This document shows, piece after piece, positions 21,545-32,682 of a DNA stretch of 64,000 bases. A program made the translations under genes and the position numbers. The stretch lies in contig JASJZC010000002.1 in the NCBI GenBank assembly GCA_037178855.1, forward strand, positions 5,716,501 to 5,780,500. The letters run 5' to 3'. The notes beneath the pieces are model-generated. The model made no database searches. It was given only the letters and a program-made list of their open reading frames with translations, and had not been told where the DNA came from. The stretch is from Oscheius sp. JU75 (lineage: Eukaryota; Nematoda; Chromadorea; Rhabditida; Rhabditidae). Positions within the stretch are counted from its first letter, which is position 1; each line of letters opens with the position of its first letter.

Positions 21545-24500
21545 ATGCTGCCGAGGTCGCTCCTTCAACTTACTCTAGGTACGTGCCACTGAATTCTTTT
21601 TTTGCCCAACTGACTGCTCTTTGATAATGGTTAGGCTTGATCCTTTGACCTATACAGTAAGATAAAGAGTATCGCACAGAAGGAGCTCTATGGTGAGACT
21701 CGAGCGGTCAACGTTTTGTTTATTTTACTTCCCGTCTTTATCTACAGAGTGAGAACTATTGAAAGGTCTTTTGGGATGATGTTACTCATTGTTTTATCCA
21801 AGGAGCAAGAATTTAAGGAGTCTCTTGTCTTACTGTTTCTGTGCTATACCTACATTTCACGGGTTTTCCATACTCTTTGCTTTTGTTCTTTATCAACTTT
21901 TCCATATGATCGTCCATCTTCAAACCTCGAAACACATCTTCCAGTCTCTCACACTATCGGAAACCGAATTTCTATGACTCTGTCTGTCTACTTCATGATA
22001 GTAGGTCTCTGTACTTTGACAATGTTTTCCTGTATTTATACTAATTTGACTCGACTAGATTCCAAGTCGGCTCCAGGACCCGACTTGTTTCGACTCAAAT
22101 CTCAAGTATACCCGTAATGGTCACTCTGTGACGAGCATCAAGAAAACGGTACAGTTCTTTATTTCTGAACCGTTCTGATCTGATACAGTTAGCTATAGAG
22201 AATAGTGCAGCAGCACTTTTCCTCCTTCTTTTTGTCCTGTACATGTTCACTACTTGCTTTGTTCACTGTATTCGGATGGCATGAAGACTTCACATTCGAC
22301 ATGGCTCTCTTCTTTTCCTCACCCTTTTTGGTGTTGTTAGACGACGTCTTCTTCTTTGGGTCGTCGTTACTCTTCTCTTCCTCCTCGATAGTCTTTGACT
22401 TGTTGTGTTCGTCTTCACTCTTTTTGTCTTTCTTGCCGTCGTTAGTGCCCGACTCGTCTTCTATCTCGTCTAACTGAACGTTGGATTGCTAGCAGTTTCA
22501 GACATACTGTAGGCTATTAAGTTTTACCAGTTGAAACAGCTGCGCACCAACTCCCTACCCATTCAAGCTGTCTATCGACCTTCAAATGAACACTAGTACC
22601 ACACAAACCAATCGATCGAAGTAATCTTACCGGAACATCGTCGTAGCCCTTCTTTTTCTTGTGCTCGTTCTTCTGCACAAGATCCTCGATGTTTGTATTG
22701 CCAGACAGAACTTCTCGCGTCAATTTGACCTTGCGTTCCTTTTGACTTGAAGAAAAATACCAAACTGAATGCTTGACTCTCTTGAAGAAAAATACCAAAC
22801 TGAATGCTTGACTCTCTTCAAAAGAACTCCTAATTGCAATTAATCATTCTGCCCTCATGGGATAGAAAAGTTTGAAAAATTCTGTTAGTAACACTAACTT
22901 TGGAATTCACTACAGCAACTAATTACGAACCTTTCTTTTCTCTGGGACTACGAGGAGAAAGCGTTCGTATGGGTAGCCGTCAGTCCGAGTAGAGTCACTG
23001 TATCTCCTCAGGTACACTGTATTTACTTAGACTTGTCACAATAGTTTACTTACAAATCAGTTCTTGTTGAATCTTGCTGAGATATCTGTCTCTGTAAAGC
23101 CTCTTGAGAACCGTAGTCGTCTGTCCAAAAACTTCAAATAGGAGCCAGGGAATGGACTTGAGAAAATCCTACGGATTCCAGGTATATGGGTCTGTTCTGC
23201 CCAGCAGTACCAGCCGCAGTACTACCAGCAGCAGATCTACCAGCCCCAACAGCAGCAGTTCCAACAAACACAACCGTCATTTTGGCAACCGCAGTTTGAT
23301 CAGCAGCAGACTGTCCAACAGTTCCAACAGCAGCTCTTCACTCCCCAGACACAACAACAATTCTTCCAACCGCAGCAGCAGCAGTTCCAGCAGCAGCCTC
23401 AACAATTCCAATACCAACCTCAACAGCCGCAGCAGTTCAATCCCTCTCCAGTTGTCTATCAGCCACAGTTCCAACCTCAGCAAGTTCAGTATCAGCCACA
23501 ACAGAACTTTGCTCAGCAGCAGTTCCAGCAGCCTGTGTATCAGCCGGTTTGGTACTGTCACTGTCCCTTTGAAAAGTTTTTTTTAGGTGAACCAGTCACC
23601 AAGACTCGTCCAAGGCCAAGTTCAACAGTTACAGCAGCCAAGCCCAACAGTCTTCCAGCCTCAATCCCAGGTCTTCCGAGAGCAGCCGACTATTTACGAC
23701 CAGACTGTTAAGGTTTGCTCCAAAGTTGAGAGTCAACAGAAAGAGTACATAGGTTCCTGTGAGACGACCTCCCCCACCTCCAGTCGTTCAGATCTCATCT
23801 GTTTCTTCCATTCCTCAGCCTCAAATCATTCAGGTCTGTTTTCTGCTCCATTCATGATTCTTTGACTCCAGATTGCCGCCCCACCTCCTCCTCAAAAGTT
23901 CACTCCCTACATTTCGGACATCTTCCAAGCTGGATCGGACACAAAGCCGCCAATCATTACGGTCATTAGTCCCGATGCGGTTAGTTCAAAAGACTGGTAC
24001 AAAGATGCGCAGATCTTTAGAATCTCCCACCAGGAACCTACCTAGCCGAAGAGATCATTGTCGATGGCAGTCGACCCAGCTTCATCGAGAACATTGAAAA
24101 ATTCCAGCCGACCATTGTGAACATTCCTCCCAAGGTAAGAATTGTTAGTAGGGAAAAGTGACTGTGTCATGTATTAATGTCTTAGCCAGAGAAACAACGA
24201 TAGTTCGACACCGTCCGTCAACTTTTACTGAATACCTTACTGTTTTTTGAATTTACCAGATCGTTTCTTACTGGCATTCAATTGGGTCTGTTTTGCTCGT
24301 ATAGGCTGTCAGAAATTGTCCGGCTCTATCAACGTTCACACAATGACATAAAATCTGGCAGTAGCAAGCCGAACTTCTGTTTTTCGTCGTAGAGGGACGG
24401 TACTATCTGTCCCGGAAAGCCTCGCAGCGAATCCTTTACAAATGTATCCTTTCAGCAAGTTGCTCAACACCGACCAGTTCCCGTTCCTCAGCCTCAAACC

Positions 24501-25423
24501 AAGCTGAAGGTACCGTGACTTGTATTTGATCTATGCAATCCCTTTTTAGACTCCAGAAATCGTCTCGGTTCCTCAGCCAAAATCTCGGCCTTCTCCTCAA
24601 TTCCAGTCTAGACCGGCTATTCCTGCTCCTCAATTGAAGCCGACTATTCCCAAGAAGACAGCATCTGTCCCAGTTCCTTCATCCGAGGCTAAAGTAGGTT
24701 CAACAAAGATGAAAAGTTCAAAAAAGTTTAGACAACAAACGACGTGTTCCTCAGCTGTTGTAAGAAGAGAAAGGTGAATCCATCCTGCGAGAGAATCTGC
24801 AATTTTGACATCTTGAACAAGAAGACAGTTGGTTTTGACCCAATTTCCTAGGAATAACACATGCTTGTAGCTGACAGGAATGTTCTTGGGCACTGATCCG
24901 TGCCCGCAGTCCCACGGCCTGGACTTGCTCCAATGTGGAGCCTCCAATGACGATCACACGCAGTGTTGTACAGAAAACGGTGTCGACCAGACCTCGGCCG
25001 GGAAGAAATGCCTCGGTTTCTGCAACATGAAGCCAGGAGTTTCCTTCCAGGTTCGTTTCTTTGCAAAAACGACGTGTCTTTCACAAGAAAAATGGCCAGA
25101 TTTTATGCGCTGCCTATGCCGAACAAACTCCAAGGCGCACGGGTCAAAGCTGACCGCCGCGCGACGGCCTTGCCGCCTGTGGCAAGTTTTTGTTGCTGCG
25201 TCGGAGCGGCGGTCACGCAATGAACCTGATTACGACATGGTGCGCGGCATTATCATTAGGGCCGGTCTTTTTCGTGGTGTGTTGCAGAAACTGCCGTGGG
25301 AAATGAGATATTTGTTGGGGGAACAACACTTTTCAGGCTGATGTCTCAATGTTGCCGTGTTGGGGCGTGCTCGGCAAGATCAAGATGTGTTTTGAGGAAT
25401 ACATCGAGGACAAACTGTTGTAG
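21545..25423 (+). CDS. Secreted Gln/Pro-rich protein with a C-terminal DB module
   Basis: Exon 1 (21545-21578, MLPRSLLQLTL) joins exon 2 at 23182 in matching phase and completes a signal peptide ending GIWVCSA before QQYQPQ. The 1.6-kb first intron is large and holds another gene. After cleavage come about 120 residues of Gln/Tyr/Pro/Phe repeats (QQQFQQ, QYQPQ; 23205 to about 23546), then Pro-rich exons with repeated VPQP-type motifs, PPPPPVV and a short ordered stretch (NLPPGTYLAEEIIVDGSRP). The C-terminal module has the nematode DB pattern: FLSCCKKRKVNPSCERICNF, CPQSHGLDLLQCGASNDDH, QCCTENGV, CLGFCN, LPCWGVLGKIKMC, about 12 cysteines. DB modules are nematode-specific extracellular domains of unknown function; the Gln-rich part suggests a structural matrix or cuticle role. 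The intron at 25051-25336 carries a GC-rich hairpin. Stop TAG at 25421-25423. Confidence 0.82.
22189..23127 (-). CDS. Lys/Glu-rich protein nested antisense in the first intron (5' end not found)
   Basis: Four exons read in phase on the minus strand. They encode TTTVLKRLYRDRYLSKIQQ (about 23050-23120), then YLRRYSDSTRTDGYPYERF and LLVVPEKRK (about 22930-23000), then KVKLTREVLSGNTNIEDLV with KKKKGYDDVP (about 22630-22746), then LDEIEDESGTNDGKK and a long K/E/D/S/N-rich tail ending KEEKCCCTILYS at TAA 22191-22189. The tail composition suggests an intrinsically disordered nuclear or cytosolic protein; I do not recognise the family. Everything lies inside intron 1 of the DB-module gene. No start codon is visible before the coding signal meets the opposite gene's exon at 23182, so the 5' end lies elsewhere or the gene is broken. 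The third acceptor sits in a 35-bp tandem duplication (22747-22816). Confidence 0.55.
22747..22816. repeat. 35-bp perfect tandem duplication over a splice acceptor
   Basis: Two head-to-tail copies of a 35-bp unit beginning TTGAAGAAAAATACC, at 22747-22781 and 22782-22816. On the minus strand each unit ends TTTTTCTTCAA, so the duplication creates two equivalent polypyrimidine tracts in front of the exon encoding KVKLTREVLSGN. The copies appear identical, implying a recent event. Confidence 0.85.
25151..25215. other. GC-rich foldback hairpin in an intron
   Basis: TGACCGCCGC (25151-25160) is perfectly complementary to GCGGCGGTCA (25206-25215). Inside it CGACG (25162-25166) pairs with CGTCG (25199-25203), and CTTGCC (25169-25174) pairs with GGCAAG (25181-25186). 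This nested 65-nt stem is much more GC-rich than surrounding intron DNA. It could be a structured RNA, a small foldback element, or a chance inverted repeat. Confidence 0.5.
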
Positions 25424-25584
25424 ATGAGAATCTTGTATGTATACAACTGTTATACGCTAATTATAAAGAGATTTTATGTGTCGGGGAGGCAACAATATGG
25501 TAAAAGTAACGACCTAATAACAAAACTAACTAAAAATAACAGGACGTCGAATAGAAGAGGGATGGGGAGGATAAGAGACCAAAA

Positions 25585-26775
25585 TTAGCGACGTTTCTTG
25601 TCACCGACGACATTGAGGTAGTCCTCGTCGGCGATGTTGAGCATCAAACCACCAGAAGGAATGTAGACCTGAGTTGTTTGTGTACATTGGAAAAAAATAA
25701 GAGAAATCTAACCTTGTTGGTCGAGTCGGAAACAACTCTAGCGATATGTTGAGCAGCTCTGATTTTTCTCAGCTTCAAAAATCCTGGATCGGATCGCATG
25801 GCCTCTCCGAGCTGAAAACTTGTTCGTCAGTTTCAGATCATTTTGCAGAAAGACACTATGAACAGCAAAAGGAATCAATCCAAACTTGACAAGGATATTC
25901 TATGTCGCCCTTTACAACTGAATGGTCTGACCTTAGTCCACCCGCCAAGATTACGACAATGTTTTCCTGACAGATACAACAAAGACTTACCAATTTGGCG
26001 GAGGCGGCTTCTCCCTCAGCCTGGACAATCTTCTCCTGACGCATCTGTTTGGCCTTCTCGACAAGGAAGGAGGCACGCTGGGCTTCCTGGGCAGCTACTT
26101 GCTTGGCCTCAACGGCGGCCGAATACTGAGGAGAGAAGGCCAGTTCGGTGAGGGAGACATCGTCGAGAATAATGTTGAAATCGAGAGCACGCTCGATCAG
26201 AGCCTTTCGGACCAGCATGGAGACCTAATATTTTCGTTTGAAAGAAGTTACGAATTGAGTTTACCTGTTGACGTTGCGTAATCAGCTGAGAAGCGTTGAA
26301 TTTAGCGACAACTCCTTTGAGAACTTCGTTGCAGATCGACGGAAGAACACGCTCCTCCCAATTCTGTCCGAGATTGCGGTACATTTTCACCAATTGGTCG
26401 GGATTGGGCCGGGAGAGCACACGCAGTCCAATGTTGACCATTTGGAGATCTTTGCTTCCAGTCGGAGACATGACCTTGTTTGGTCGGGCACGGATATCGT
26501 AGACGATGGGATACTGGAACCAGGGGATGCGGAAATGAAGTCCTTCCTTGTAAACGTCGTGTGACAATCCTCCGATGCGGTTGAACATGATCGCGCGATG
26601 ACCGGCTTCGACTAAATTACGTTGTTTTGAGTATTCTGGGAGTCTCACCTGTAAACATGGCCTGTGAGACTCCATATGCAACTGCTCCAGCAGCTGCAAT
26701 GAGTCCAAGTCCAGCTCCGGCGCCCTTGGCATTCTGGAGCGCCTTTTTCATGGCTTCCTGACCTTGCTGCGCCAT
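25585..26775 (-). CDS. phb-2: Prohibitin 2
   Basis: Inner-mitochondrial-membrane scaffold that forms ring complexes with prohibitin 1 and supports protein turnover, cristae and mitophagy. ATG 26775-26773 lies 7 nt after a TGTTTCAG acceptor. The N-terminus is [20 protein letters not shown] followed by a hydrophobic Gly/Ala anchor ([14 protein letters not shown]), as in PHB2. The SPFH core includes [39 protein letters not shown] and [21 protein letters not shown] coiled coil follows ([40 protein letters not shown]), then [15 protein letters not shown] and a basic tail ending at TAA 25587-25585. All expected regions are present, with several short introns and one of about 170 nt (around 25815-25990). 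3' ends converge with the DB-module gene. Confidence 0.97.
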
Positions 26776-27059
26776 CTTTTAACTGAAACAACGTTTGTTA
26801 GTCGAATAGAAGTTGAACGAGAATAAGAGTAGCGGTAAAAATTGGAAGAAACCGGGAGAAAAAAGAAAAAACAGAGTAAGAAATTGCCTCACTAAACGCT
26901 GGGTCGAGCTATCGCGTTGGGACCTTTTTCTTCCGCACGCGAAATTGCGTACTTTTTAAAATTTTCGAGCAAACGACAATCTTCAAACTTTTATTTTTGC
27001 CTGTTTTTATTATCAAGTCTAGACGTTTTCCAGTCCAAAAACAACATTTCCAGTTGTTC

Positions 27060-28708
27060 ATGAGTAGCAAAATACGCCTCTGCGAACCATGCAGACGTCA
27101 GATAGCTGGAAATGCAGCTGAAACGGTTGAGGCGGCAGAGGAAGCTCACCAATGTGTGCTGTGCTTCGGCTTATTGGACAGCAAGTTCAAGGAACAGGTA
27201 AGACTTCTTTCTAGACCGCATACATAGAGGCATAGGTAGCACAAGCCGTCGGAACAAGCCTTGAAAACCTTCCCTACGACGCTAAATCTTTCATCTTGGC
27301 CCTGAATCTTCCCACCTCCCAGACGCTGCGAGAAACTGTAATGAAGAAATGTAGGCCCGAATTCGATGGGATCTTAGCTTCGGTACCCTTCAAAATTCGT
27401 TGTATCGACGCCTACTTGGCCGAATTGTCCAAGGTTTGTTCAGCTGCCACTTCCTTTCAAGCCAGTTACAGGCTTCCGGTTTAAGGCCAACGCTACAATC
27501 GGATCTGCAGCTCACAATTGCCTTCGAGAACGACGAATTCAACGATTATGACTTCCAGTTCTTGGCCGGCCAATTTCCCAGTGATTTCGTCGTTACCAAA
27601 AAGCAGAAGTTCAGCGGAAATGTGCCAACAGAGCTCTCAAAAGAGAAGTTACAACAGGTTCAAGGCAGAATCTCGTCCGAGATTTCATCGTAAGTCTCTT
27701 TTCCTTTTCTCAATCGGAGTCTGCTCAGAAAATTGGACCTGAAATCCCCTAGTCGCCCATGTAGCTTTACCATTTCCTTCGAACGAGATCCCGTCTTTAT
27801 CGGCGGCCGTTACTGCAAGTTTTCTCGTTCGTTGCCTCAATCTCCGTGGTCTGCCGAAGAAAAAGATGCCCCGAAGGAGCCAGGGAACTCTGTAAGTCAC
27901 CACCATCTCATTTTCTAGTCTTCAGGTATCAGAAAAGGTCTGCGACATCTTGAAGACGGAGTTTGGAGCCAGTAGTTCAACATTTATCGCCTCGGGTCGA
28001 GAGGATATCGATGTGCGGATGTTGGGAGAAGGACGGCCCTTTGTTGTGGAACTAAAAAACTGCCGTTTCACTCAACAGATCAGAGGGTAAGTTCTATTTT
28101 TTGCCCAAAAACCGGTTTTCAGAAAAAATTATCTAGAAACCTTGAAAAAAGTAGAGGATTTGATCAACAAGCAGACGGATATCAAGGTGAAGTATCTTAC
28201 TCGAGTCACCAAGGAACAGTCGGAGCAGCTGACTGTCGGACAAGAAGGTATTTCCCATTTTTTATTATTATGAAGAAAATTTTAGAAAAGAGAAAATGCT
28301 ATTCGGCCTACTGCTACAGTACTCTCCCACTGGAAGACGGCGCTTTCCGCATCGCCACCTCGCAGGCTCCAATTGAGGTCATCCAGAAGACGCCAGTCCG
28401 CGTGCTGAAGAGACGAGCCCTTCTGGATCGACCCCGGAGCGTCTACGATTTGCAGTTTATCAAAGTCGACGAGCATCACTTTATAGCGAGGTAGTCTTTC
28501 TTCTTGAAAAAAAAGTGGTTTTAGACTAGAAACCCAGGCCGGAACCTACATCAAGGAATTTGTACACGGAGATTTCGGCCGAACCCGGCCCTCGCTGGCC
28601 GATCTTCTCGGTGTCGACAATGGCGAGGTGGACATTTTGCAGCTGGACGTGGAGAAGGTCGACCAGGAATGGCCTCCGAAAATGGCGGAGCCAGCCAGTT
28701 TCAGATAA
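27060..28708 (+). CDS. PUS10: tRNA pseudouridine synthase PUS10
   Basis: Makes pseudouridine 54/55 in the T-loop of tRNAs in archaea and many eukaryotes; the human protein also affects microRNA processing. ATG at 27060 is 6 nt after a TTTCCAG acceptor. An N-terminal zinc-binding pair of CxxC motifs is present (CEPC, CVLC), then the helical accessory domain, then the catalytic region with GREDIDVRMLGEGRPF, where the first Asp is the expected catalytic residue. VVELKNCRF, TPVRVLKRRALLDRP, GTYIKEFVHGDFGRTRPSL and LLGVDNGEVDILQLDVEKVD follow, all diagnostic. Stop TAA at 28706-28708, with AATAAA at 28740-28745. TOP3B starts only 134 bp downstream on the same strand, but with its own upstream sequence; an operon is possible and unproven. 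Confidence 0.95.
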
Positions 28709-28841
28709 AATTTTGTTCTTGTTATTTCTTGTTATGTTTGAATAAAGCTGTTTTTCATAACATTCTCTTCCTTTGAACCTTGTTTTCAACCAAATCCTAT
28801 CTCGCGACTAATTTCGAAGCACTTCTAAAGTTTTGATAAAG

Positions 28842-31800
28842 ATGACAGTGACCGTATTGATGGTCGCGGAGAAGCCGATGCTGGCTGAATCCATCGCCAA
28901 ACTGCTGTCGGACAACACATGTACGAAGCGCAAGGGCTGGAACGGAGCTTGCTCCGTGAGTGAGTATTCCGGGAATTTCCAGGGCACAAGAGCCAAATTC
29001 AAGGTACTTTCTGTTTTTATAAGCCAAGACGAATAAAACCCAGGTGACAAGTACGTGCGGGCACGTGATGTCGGTCGACTTCAAGGCGCAGTACAACAAT
29101 TGGGACAGGACGGACCCGAAGGAGCTCTACTCGGCCCAGATCCTGAAAAATGACGCGAATCCGAAGCTGAAGATGAATGAGTATCTGGCCTCAGAGGCCA
29201 AGGGCTGCGACTACCTTGTACTCTGGCTCGATTGCGACAAGGAAGGCGAAAACATCTGCTTCGAAGTGAGAGATTTTCGTATTTAAAATGGTCCTTTTCA
29301 CGTGATATCCGCGGTCAAGAACTCGATGATCCGGCCGGCCGGCGACTTCATGCAGAACGTCTATCGAGCCCACTTTTCTGCTATCACAGAGAAAGACATC
29401 AAGGCTGCGATGAGGAATCTCGGAAAGCCGAATCAGAACGAGTCGCTGTCCGTCGATGCACGTCAGGAGCTGGATCTCCGCGTCGGCTGCTCCTTCACTC
29501 GCTTCCAGACCAAATACTTTCAGGTTCTTTGATACCTTTTCTCTATTATAGTCTGATTTAGGACAAATACAGCGATCTGGACTCGAATGTCATCTCCTAT
29601 GGTCCCTGCCAGACTCCGACCCTTGGCTTCTGTGTTTCCAGACACGATGAGATCATTTCTTTTAAGGTAAAGACTTTTTGTGGTATAAAGACAAGAAATT
29701 CAGCCGGAACCGTACTGGCAAGTTCGGGTCACCTTCGAGACGAGCAAAGGCACACCCATCAGACCGCATTGGGATCGCGGTAGGATGTTCGATAAGGAGG
29801 TAGCGACGCTCTTTCTCAACAGAACTAAGGTAGTTTTTGGTGAAATGTTTCATAAAATAGATCATTTAGGCCGCCGGAACCGGAGAGGTAGTCAAAATCG
29901 AGACGAAATTCTCAAAGAAGGAGAAGCCCTGTGCTCTGAACACAGTCGAGCTGATGCGAATTGGAAGCAGTGCTCTGGGTGAGGTTTTGTTGTACTTTTG
30001 TCTATAAAATGATTCAGGAATGGCTCCGACCCAGACGATGCATGTTGCTGAGTCTCTCTATACCCAGGGCTTTATCTCATATCCGAGGACAGAAACGACC
30101 TCCTATCCGGCCAATTTCGATCTGATCGGAACGCTTCAGCAGCAGGCGAATGACAGGAAGTGGGGAGATATTGTCAGAGGGGTCGGTCTTTTCTCATCTT
30201 CCTTTGGAAATGGACTGATCCACAGTCCGTGTGCAGTCAAAAAAAGCGAAACTGGTAGTTCGGTTCTTTCTCGGTACAAGAACCAGTTTGAATAGTCGTC
30301 CCAAAATCTAGTAATCCTACTCGGACTGGCATTTGGCCGCATCTTCAGGTTTTATAAAAGGGTTCAACAGGTCAGAGACAAATTGTGGCGCTTCGCCACC
30401 TCCCCAGATAGTCAACTAGGGTCCAAAAGATAGCTTTTGTTGTCAGAATTTATGTTTCTATAGAGATTCAGTGATTCTACTCGGACTGGTAGTCGATCGC
30501 ACGGACGTCTTCTTCTACTTTTCCCCGAGTTCACTCAATTCCTAGCTATTAGTTACTGTAGTGATTTCTAAAGAAAAAATTTGTAACAGAATTCTGTTTC
30601 GAAATACCAATCAAGGGCAGAGTTTGAATTGACTACAGTAATCTGGAACAAGTTGTCCAAATCTCATTTCCTACTTCCAGGTCCTGGCCGAAGGAATTCA
30701 GCGTCCTAAATCCGGTGTCGACAAGGGCGACCATCCTCCGATCACACCGATGCGGCCCAGTAACGGACTGTTGAGCGGAGACTCGGCCCGCGTCTATGAC
30801 TACGTGACCCAGCATTTCATCGCGACGCTGATGCGTCCCTGTACCTACGAGACGACGACTGCCACGATTCGCTGCGGCGAGGAGACCTTCACTGCCGAGG
30901 GAAAACGACTCGTCGATCCTGGATTCACGCAAGTCTTTACCTGGAAGGAGGTCGACGAGGAAGAACAGATTCCCCAGTTGAGCAAGGGAGAAGTACTCAA
31001 TATTCGGTAGTTTTCTTGCTTTTTTTTGTGGAAAAAATGAGCTGTTTAGGGACTGCACTTTGGCACAGAAGAGCACAGTAGCTCCGGGCTACTTAACCGA
31101 ATCGGAGCTGATCTCGTTAATGGAAAAACACGGCATTGGAACAGACGCATCGATTCCCGTTCATATCAACACAATTTGCACTAGAAATTACGTTCAGGTG
31201 ATTCTTTTTTTGGATTGTTTGTTTTTTCGCGGAAACTAGCCCGAGTGGCTCAATCGGTTAGCATACCGACTACAAAAACCAAAATTAAGGGTCGGATTCA
31301 ATTCCCGCATTGCCCTAATCCTCTTGTCTTTCCATGAAGCCCATTGCCATTTCTTATTCAGGTCGGAACCGGCCGCCGTCTCACTCCGACAAAACTCGGC
31401 ATTGCCCTGGTCCATGGCTACAAGAAAGTCGATCCGGAGCTCGTCCAGCCCACGATGCGAGCGGCCGTGGAAGCACAGCTGAACCAGATTGCCAAAGGTC
31501 TCGCGGACTACGAAACGGTTCCTCCCTTTCCTATTTTTATGACTAAAAAATGGATTTAGGTAAAGGACAACGTGATTGCCATGTTCCATCAGAAGTTCGT
31601 CTACTACGTGAGCAATATCGTCTTCGTGGACAACCTATTCGAGGCTTCCTTCACGACAATTGCCAATGCGGGAAAGCCGTTCAGTAAATGCGGCAAGTGC
31701 AATCGTTACATGAAGTACATTGATATTCGACCGATGAGACTCTACTGTCCCACTTGCGAGGTATTCCCTTCTTTTTACTGAAAAAATATAGAATATAGGA

Positions 31801-32682
31801 AACCTACGACACTCCATCGAACAAGAGCGGCTTCTTGCGCACCTACAGAGAAGTTCAGTGTCCGGTCGACGGCTTCCAGCTCGTCTACTGGCAGGTAATC
31901 TAGTTGCTTTTCCTACCAAAACTGTAAAATTTTAGGGTGAAGGAGGAAAGCTGTCGAGAAGCTTCGCCTTCTGTCCACACTGCTACAACCATCCGCCTTT
32001 CGAGAACATGAAGGAAGGAACCGGATGCGACGCCTGTACTCATCCAACTTGTCCTCATTCTCCGGCGTAAGTGGCTCTTTTTCACCAAAATTGAGAGAAA
32101 TTTAGGATTCTCGGCTTTGGAGGCTGTCTTCGGGAGTGCGGAGGAACGATGGTCTTGGATCCGAAGCCGAGCGTCAAACCGCGTTTCTGCTGCAACAAGT
32201 GTCCCTCAGTCGTTTCCATTTTCGAGGGAGCCAGCACGGTTCGAGTCCTCCAGACCGTCTGCGAGATGTGTCTCAACAAGAGAATTTCTGTCGAATATAA
32301 GGTTTGTTTTTCTTGGAAAAGTTCTAGAAAATCCAGTTTTAGGAAGCCGGGAAGTCTCCATTGCCGGACAACCAGCTCAAATGGAAGGGTTGCATCTTCT
32401 GTGACGATAGTATCAGCGAACAGGTGGAAATTTTTTCAATAACTTTACAAAAGACTTTAGGTCAATCTGAACCACGCCTACCTGAGCGAAGAAGAGAGGC
32501 AGAAGAAGATTGGAGGAGGAAGACGAAGAGGACGCGGAAGAGGAAGAGGAGGTCGTGGACGAGGAGGAGGCGGACCGAGGGGTCGAGATGACTTTGATGG
32601 CGATGGAGCTGGTGGCGGAAGAGGAAGAGGTCGTGGCGGTGGACGAGGTGGAAGAGGCGGCCGAGGAGGCTCCCGCCATTAA
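28842..32682 (+). CDS. TOP3B: DNA topoisomerase III beta
   Basis: Type IA topoisomerase acting on DNA and, with TDRD3, on mRNA. The TOPRIM domain begins [20 protein letters not shown] and contains the acidic [12 protein letters not shown]. The catalytic tyrosine is in [14 protein letters not shown]. Further family blocks are [25 protein letters not shown] and [17 protein letters not shown]. The C-terminal third carries several cysteine pairs ([35 protein letters not shown]), typical of the beta isoform. It ends in a Gly/Arg-rich RGG tail (encoded 32500-32680), which in TOP3B binds RNA. The RGG tail and lack of alpha-type GRF fingers favour beta. Exons are divided by many short introns; the one at about 30178-30680 is 500 nt, and the one near 31198-31361 contains a tRNA-like sequence. 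AATAAA at about 32712. Confidence 0.96.
31237..31312 (+). tRNA. tRNA-like sequence (probable pseudogene or SINE) in a TOP3B intron
   Basis: TGGCTCAATCGG matches the pol III A-box consensus (TRGCNNARYNGG) exactly, and GATTCAATTCC about 50 nt on matches the B-box in 10 of 11 positions. An anticodon-like stem CCGAC/GTCGG encloses a 20-nt A-rich loop, too long for a normal anticodon arm. The acceptor ends (GCCCGAG and ATTGCCC) do not pair well and the T stem is imperfect. So this is more likely a tRNA pseudogene or tRNA-derived repeat than a functional tRNA. It lies wholly inside the intron between exons ending at about 31197 and starting at about 31362. Confidence 0.45.

Noticed and set aside
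22205-22477. Plus-strand frame with a hydrophobic start resembling a signal peptide
   Set aside because: It is the complement of the Lys/Glu-rich exon of the nested minus gene; the Phe/Leu/Ser richness comes from reading AAG/GAA codons backwards.
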